This document shows, piece by piece, positions 57,764-64,000 of a DNA stretch of 64,000 bases. The notes beneath the pieces are model-generated. The model saw only the letters and a list, made by a program, of their open reading frames with translations, was not told the DNA's origin and searched no databases. How positions within the stretch are numbered: the first letter of the stretch is position 1; every line of letters starts with the position of its first letter. Source of the stretch: Cryptomeria japonica (lineage: Eukaryota; Streptophyta; Pinopsida; Cupressales; Cupressaceae). Both the position numbers and the translations under genes were made by a program. Location of the stretch: assembly GCF_030272615.1 (NCBI RefSeq), contig NC_081409.1, positions 207,065,190-207,129,189 on the forward strand. The letters run 5' to 3'.

Positions 57764-60700
57764 ATGGCACCCAAGATCCAAGATCCCATAGTTGTCAAGA
57801 ATGTAGAGAAGCCCTCACTGAAATACACTTTGAATCCTAAAGTCGCCTTTGAACCGGATGACAAAACCACCTTTTCACTCATCCTGGATCGATTCTTGTT
57901 AGTCGAAGATGTGAGATTCTTCACCAAATGCCATGTTGAAGAACTTGGTCATGCTGAAATAAGAGACACCTATGATGAACTATGTACCGATGGTGTAGTA
58001 AATAACAAGTATGAACACATCAGAATCAAAGGATTGACTAAAGCCCTAACCTATCCTCGTGTGTTCAAGCCCCAATGTGTCAAGTTTGTTTTGAGCAGAG
58101 TTCATGATGATTTCATGTGGCTAGAAGAGCAACCATTTAAAATCACCAAGGAAATCATTCATGTGATCACCATTTATCCTATCTATGATCATGCATGAGC
58201 TCAAAAGATGATATCACAGAAGGAATTGATCAGTTTAACCAGAGTAGAATATGACTATAGAGGACTGAAATTGAACAATGTCACTGATGCAGAACTTAAG
58301 TTTGCCATAAGAGTAATTGGTTACTGTTTCTTCCAATCAGCAAGGGAAAACAATGTACCCTGTGCAGCAGTTGACTTAGCTTATAAAATTGTGAAAAAGG
58401 GAATGAAAGTTGACTTATGTGAAGTATTATTGAAGAACCTGTTTGAGAATCTGAACACAATAAGGAAACCGAAAAAGAACAACTCAAAAAATACACGAAA
58501 GTTTGGTTCACTTCTTGTATGCATGTTTTTCTACTTTAAAAAATTCTTTCCATCAGTCAGTAAAGTAGTTTTGGAGCTACACCGACCAATCACCCATCAG
58601 ATTAACGACTTTATCAAGAAGCTAGGTGATAATTTCAATGACATAATGGATGATTATTTTAGTAAATTTCAAGAGAAAATGCACAACAATTACCGGATTC
58701 CACCCCAGCTAGTGGAGAAATATAAAGATGACATATGCTTTGAAGTAGACACTGATTACTATTATGTGAATGTTTTGGAACCAAGAACTCAATCTTTGCC
58801 ACCTATGGGTTACGAGATTGACTTTGACATCACACAACAACAAATTGATGCATATCTTTCATTACCAAGGCATGCTACCGAGCTGAGGTATGGAACCTAT
58901 GAAGAGGTGAAGGGAAAAGTAAAAATGAGCATTGTAGTACCCAAAGCTACAAGAAAAGCAACAAAAATGATAAAGGTTTTAATGGAGAAATTCAGAGAAG
59001 ATTCTTCCTCCACACCTATCAAAGGCACTCTTGCCATCACCGAAGAAGAATCAGAAGCTCAAGAGGCAGCAATAACATTGAGCACCGAATTGCCTAAGGG
59101 TAAAGTGTTGAAAAGAAAGAAACATGACACTTCAAAGGCCCTACTGACTCCTCCAACAAAGAGACCTAACACAAGAGCATCAATTGCATCACCGAGTAAG
59201 AAATAAAAGAGTGTTACCGCTCCCAAGGTAACCAAGACATACAAGAAATCTACTCAGAGACTCATTCTGGCAAAAGAGTCTAGTGATATAGAATCTGACA
59301 GAATCTGAAGATGCAAACAAGTTCTAGATTGTCAAGAGCAACAAGGTAAATATACATAGTGTTGAAAACTTCTGTGCCAATCTAAAAGAATATGGCGGAT
59401 TTGGTTCTTTTAGATATGTCAAGTATGAAACAAGAAATAATGATGAGAAGAGACAAATTGAAGAAGCTGTCATCTGTACACTTCTAAAGTTTCGGCTAGC
59501 TCCATTAGAACTAGTAAAGTCACTTCCAAAAGAACTTTACTTGCATATTGATAATAGGTGGAAATATGCAATGGACTCAGAGAAACAAATCAGAGAAAGA
59601 AGTCTAGTCCATCTATTTCTTGATATGTCTATAGCAGAAATAAAGGAACATTTGACAACCTACAATTCAAAATTTCTTGTCAAACAGAGAGCCTTAAAAC
59701 TAATGAATGGGCTATATATTGACGTAGAAAATGAGACAAAAGAAAAATGGTAGGAAATCTTCAAAATCAAAAATGCTGGTGAACAATCTATAGTTGAAAT
59801 CATTGATGTCACCGAGCAAGGTCCTGATGCTACTGAGCAAGACCCTGCTGACACTATTCAAATTGATGAAGATGTCATGGATACAGAGGAACAAGAGCAA
59901 GAAATGATAGAAGGCACTACATATGCAAAACTTGTATCTAGTGAATCCATTTTAGAACAAGTTCAGCCTTATCCACTGATCAATCAACCTATCTCTACCG
60001 AAGCTCCTTAGGATACATCACAAGGCACCGAAGGTCACAAGTCTACAACAGGAGAAGATACTACTCTAGACCAGACCTCTCAAGCACCTTCGAGCACTGA
60101 AAATGTAGTAGCTGAGACACCCAGTACCAAGACACCAAAAGACACCACAACGGCTACACGAATCGACCAAAGTGTTGTCTCTACCGAGCAACCTACCGAG
60201 GGTCAACAAACCTCTCAAGCTATTGTCTTGGTCCAACTGACCAAAGGTAAAGAGAAGAAGGTGAAAAAGCATAGTTTCAAAGTTGATTTATCTAAACCAA
60301 TAGTGTTTCCCAATGTGGATATATCAAAATTAAAGGGGCAAGCACTCATTGATTTTGGTGAACTGTGCAAAGCAAAGGCCGAACAAGAAAAATAGATGGC
60401 CATACAAAAGAAGAACAAAGTACTTTAGAAGGTGAAGACATTGCTATCCGATATGCTACCTATAGCTACAGTGTCAACCGATGCAGCCATCCACATTCAA
60501 TTGGATGAACTCCTTAATCAAATAGAAACATCCGGAGTTGATGCATCTGAGTATTTGAGCAAGCTAAAAGACAAGGAGCTTACTGCAAAAATGATAGAAG
60601 AGGTACAGAAAGCTCTAGCTATTGGCAAAGTCAAACTTGTCAAATTCATTGCTGAGTTGTCCCCTCAACTCAAGCATATTCTTTAATTATTTCAAAAACT

Positions 60701-61136
60701 CTATACATTTTCTATATTCATTAAAGATATCAAGAATAAAAATGATGCAATTGAGAAAGAGATCACCGATCTCTCAAATAAGTTGACTCCAGAGCCCAAT
60801 TCAGTTCAAAATTTTTATACCAAGATTCAATAGCTCATGGCTCAACAATTGGAACTAAGAAATGAAGAACACAAGATTAGGATGGATATAATGACACTCT
60901 AGACATTATTCCTTCTTCATCTTTCATCAGTTCAAGAACAGATTCACTGAGCCACATGCCTATCTACTACACAAGAGGGAAGCACTCTTGATGGCTTAAT
61001 ATCACTATTGGTTGATATTCAAGGACAAAATTCTTTAATGGAAAGTGTAAAAGATGCACTCTCTGTCGCACTCACCGACGCCCGAACAAAGTATAAATCC
61101 ATTTTTGATCAGTTACCACCCCCGGATGGAAATTAA
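57764..61136 (+). pseudogene. Element C ORF2: very long conserved protein, function unknown (possibly envelope-like)
   Basis: ATG 57764 (MAPKIQDPIVVKNVEKPS) to TAA 61134-61136, about 1120 codons. It is broken by TGA at codon 145 (58196-58198; A has CGA there), TAA at 59204, a short duplication with frameshift near 59290-59310, and a few later stops (for example 59751, 60009, 60394 and 60428). The conserved N-terminal part (residues ~20-370) includes FSLILDRFLLVEDVRFFTKC, LSRVHDDFMWLEEQPF, FAIRVIGYCFFQSA and MFFYFKKFFPSV. The middle is Lys/Thr/Glu/Pro-rich, and the last ~230 residues are helical (KLKDKELTAKMIEEVQKALA). No polymerase, protease or integrase motif is present. The place after gag suggests a retained envelope-like ORF of a sirevirus, unproven. 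Confidence 0.72.
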
Positions 61137-61526
61137 GTTTTTGATGTTTGTCAAAAAGGGGGAGTGATACTATATTTATGGAGTAATATGATAGTCTTGA
61201 GTGATACAATATATTTGGGGAGTGATACAGTTTTGGTGATATAGTTTTGATATAGTATTCTGAGTATTGTATACAGGGGGAGTATACCGAGTAGAGTATG
61301 CAGAGTATCCAAGGACAGTAAGCAAAGCACACAAGCACAAAAATGAGCATGCAAAATCAGAGTTATGTACAGTATAATGATAAGGGGAGTATATCTGAAT
61401 ATACTATTTCATTGACTATTGTATATACTGTCAAGTATAGTCATTTTGCAAAGTATATAGATTTTTGAGTTATGACTTTGAAAGTAGTTTTTGTCAAACA
61501 TCTCAACTAATGTCAAAAGGGGAGAT
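61137..61526 (+). promoter_or_regulatory. Polypurine tract zone, element C
   Basis: Tracts with a GGGGAG core lie near 61155, 61217, 61276 and 61383, and the final AAAAGGGGAGAT at 61515-61526 abuts the 3' LTR. Spacing resembles that in A. Confidence 0.75.
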
Positions 61527-62662
61527 TGTTACTACTTATCTAGTTGCCATTAGTTTTTATATTCAAAGTCATACTATATACTCTAGTCGGTTAACACTAC
61601 CGGATCATGCAGTCGGTATACACAGAGAAGTCGGTATGCATAGTCTAGTCAGTTAAAGAAGAAAGCAGTCACAAAACGCAGTACACACCGAGCTGTCTAC
61701 TGAGTATCTTCTTATCTCTACCGAGCAACAAAGATGACACACCGAGTGTAACGTGTTACCAGATACATTGAACTTGGACATGCATATGAAAATGTGTTAC
61801 AAGATCGAGGCACATCTAACCGTTATCACATTGGAAATTGCACTAGAAGATTGTGTATGATTTTAAGATCAATCTAACCAATGAAATATTTTGTATAGTT
61901 ATTCATTCGAGGAATCTTGTTTGTAAGATCAAAGCAATGAATTAGATCACCGTCTTAAGAGATCTATTTATACAGCATAAGTTAAAAAGGTGTGTGTATG
62001 AAAAAGAAGACTGTTATAGAGACATAGAGGTCACCGAGAAGGTTTTCAGAGAACAGTCGAAGAACAGAGTAAACAGAAGGGTTTACCGAGTTACAATATG
62101 GGTTACCGAGGTATGCTATAAGCAAGGTAATCTATTTTGAGCACATAGAATCTGCTATAACATTTTTGATGTAAAGTTGCAGATATTTGTAATGATTTTA
62201 TTGTAATATTGTGAAGTTATAAGAGAAACCTTTAATAGGGTAAAAGACTCTAATCAAGTCTATAAATTGTAAAGCCTCTAACCAAGTGCAGCATTCAGAT
62301 TAAATGTTGTGAAATCCTTTAGCAAGGTAGATCTAACAAATCTTGTTACTCCTAACAGGGTAAGATATCATAAATAGCTAATATGTAGCTCTAACCGAGC
62401 ACTCTTTATTATTGCAGTAGTGAAGTTGTGGGTGCCATCCCCACCACAGTTTTTCTCTCTAACCAAGAGTTTCTGCGTGACCAAAATATATGTGTTACGG
62501 AGTGAATCATTTATGATTGCTATCTATTTGTTTTAACTTTATTTTATGTTACTGCACTATTCTTTTTATGCATAACAGTAAAGTTATTATTCAAGAAATG
62601 TTTTGGAGTACTGATTGACCCCTCCCCTCTTAGTACATTAGCTTTCCATATTGGGCCTAACA
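61527..62662 (+). repeat. 3' LTR of element C
   Basis: It begins TGTTACTACTT and ends GGGCCTAACA. It lacks the ~12-base AGTTGATATACACCG-type stretch present near 54866 in the 5' copy. TATTTATA lies at 61965-61972. Confidence 0.95.
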
Positions 62663-62667
62663 GGTCC

Positions 62668-62933
62668 TTGTTGGATGATCTGACTTAGCTTGGAGGTGTC
62701 ATATTGATATGAGAGTTAGGCACCTTCTTGGATTACTTGTTTAATAAATCCATATTTCTTCATGTTGACAAGAAGATCCATGAATTCTTGTGCATTCTTA
62801 TTGTAAAGGAACTCTTAAAACCTTGATCAATATTTAGATAGGGTAACAAAGTCTCCTTGATCATTATTTGTGTCTTGATGGGTTGGTTGGATTGATGTTT
62901 CACCTTGTGAATATGATAATCATAACCAGACAT
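62668..62933 (-). pseudogene. Element J gag N-terminus (minus strand)
   Basis: The minus-strand ATG at 62931-62933 opens MSGYDYHIHKVKHQSNQPIK. A frameshift then leads to AQEFMDLLVNMKKYGFIKQV and SYQYDTSKLSQIIQQGP, running straight into the GGTCC target site of element C and on to 54642. It is a Ty3/gypsy gag start, inactive. Confidence 0.5.
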
Positions 62934-63601
62934 ACCACTCGGGTGTCATTTTATTTCTCTATTTGTCCTTTTTCTTTTGACTTTGTTATGTGGAACATAA
63001 AACAATGTTTTTAGACTTTTTTGGTTTTGAGTATTCTTTTATTTTTGTTGGTAAGGCTGATGTGAATGTTTAAAAGGTTTTTAAGTCAAAGGTTTGATGG
63101 GTTTGTTTGAGATTGACTAGTTGAACATATTTTAGGATTAGATGTTCGAATTTGTTAGGTTTACATAGTTATTTTGGTTAGATTTGAGTTTTTCTAGGGT
63201 TGAATGATTATATTTGTTTAGGATTATTAAAGGTTAGAATTGGTTAGGGTTGCATTTTATTTAGGATTAGATGTTTGTATTTGGAATTATGATTTGGTTT
63301 GGGTAAGGCTAAAGAATGATTTTTGGTTTTAGGGTTAGGTTGTTTTAATTAGTAAAGTGTGTTGCCTATGAAAACATTAATTATTTTAGTGTGATAGATG
63401 GTTTTGCTTGAGATAGGGAAGTTATCAAATAAGAGGCTGGTTTAGGACTTTAACTAAATAACTTAGGATAGACCAAGTAACTAAGCCAATCCACCAAAGG
63501 TTAGTGATTGGATTATATTTTAATTAACTTGACACACCACCTAAGATAGGTAATTTTAGCCCCCTTTCATTTTTAAAAAAATAGTTGCCCCTACTCAACA
63601 A
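62934..63601. other. Unassigned sequence, T/G-rich on the plus strand
   Basis: No ORF is supported. Repeated GGTTAGG/GATTAG-like words (63110-63340) are loose and not a telomere array. It may contain the leader of J on the minus strand; no primer site was found. Confidence 0.4.
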
Positions 63602-64000
63602 ATGGTTTTTCCTATCGACAAAACCTCAGCAAATTGGGACTATGCCTTGGAGTTTTCGGATTCCAATTTCATCCGATACTATGATTCAAAAGGAGGCACC
63701 ATTGTCTATCGGGCGACTGGGTGACAACTAGAAATCCACACCATTCCCCATTCCTTTCCCCTCCTGATGGCCGATAATCCTTTAGAGGTTGATATCAGAA
63801 AGGTCAGAGAATTAAAATTCTTTTCGCATACTTCCAAGTCAGCTCGTAACTATGCATCACACAACTCCCAATAAACAAATATAGTGAAGATTCGTACGTA
63901 CCCTCATTATTGGCTGATTTAACTACTAAATACATGTAAAGGTGGTGGCATGTGTCGTACCACCCTTGTAGATGAAATTTAATGCACCACCTTTTGAAAC
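63602..64000 (+). pseudogene. Coding-like remnant running off the window
   Basis: ATG 63602 opens MVFPIDKTSANWDYALEFSD and continues in one frame across the TGA at 63722-63724 with IHTIPHSFPLLMADNPLEVD, KVRELKFFSHTSKS and TNIVKIRTYPHYW, with further stops at about 63872, 63920 and 63980. The protein-like composition over ~130 codons with only nonsense changes points to a decayed gene, probably the N-terminal region of another retroelement. I do not recognise the family. Confidence 0.45.

Larger units (their letters stand above)
54648..62662 (+). mobile_element. Element C: complete non-autonomous LTR retrotransposon, same family as A
   Basis: LTRs 54648-55798 and 61527-62662 are flanked by the perfect duplication GGTCC (54643-54647 and 62663-62667). 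It has the same plan as A without the nested solo LTR and is the best-preserved example: ORF1 is fully open and ORF2 has only a few breaks. It lies in the gag of the minus-strand element J. Confidence 0.95.

Noticed and set aside
63110-63340. GGTTAGG/GATTAG words as a telomere-like repeat
   Set aside because: Spacing is irregular and the plant telomere unit is not repeated in tandem.

Overview
The window is plant nuclear DNA made almost entirely of nested, decayed LTR retrotransposons. The evidence is plant-type Ty3/gypsy and Ty1/copia structure, initiator-Met-tRNA primer sites, a chromodomain integrase, a Tat-type double RNase H and a plant mobile domain gene. I found no host gene that I can support, no rRNA or tRNA gene and no CRISPR array. 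The AT-rich composition, absence of genes and depth of nesting suggest a very large genome such as a gymnosperm, but the species cannot be fixed from the sequence.

Layout. 1-1981: no recognisable gene. 1987-11527: element A, a non-autonomous LTR element (TSD TGCAT) with a reverse-oriented solo LTR (8115-9649, TSD ATTCC) inside it. A sits at the extreme left end of element B (11533-17905), a Ty3/gypsy chromovirus whose 5' LTR is nearly missing. 17906-18750 and 36644-39160: element H, a Ty3/gypsy remnant with protease and linker but no pol, split by element F. 18751-36643: element F, a roughly 17.9 kb Tat-like element with 21-bp repeat arrays in its leader, gag, protease, G-patch, RT, two RNase H domains, integrase and an antisense plant mobile domain gene. 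39694-47104: element E (TSD CATGA), related in design to A. 48000-49925: element I, a plus-strand gag-protease remnant. 49926-62933: element J, a minus-strand Tat-like remnant, interrupted by a plus-strand solo chromovirus LTR (52811-54343) and by element C (54648-62662, TSD GGTCC), a close relative of A. 63602-64000: the start of another coding-like remnant running off the window.

Most interesting are elements A, C and E. Each has about 1.1 kb LTRs, a TGGTATCAGAGC primer site, a first ORF with a long coiled coil and several CCHC zinc knuckles, a spacer of about 0.5 kb, and a second very long ORF (about 3.1-3.4 kb) with a coiled-coil end. A run of purine tracts precedes the 3' LTR. None shows protease, integrase, RT or RNase H. 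The layout resembles a sirevirus (Ty1/copia) that lost pol but kept gag and a downstream, perhaps envelope-like, ORF. Such elements would need enzymes from an autonomous partner. ORF2 survives recognisably in two distinct families, so it was probably maintained for some reason. All copies here are broken by stops or frameshifts.
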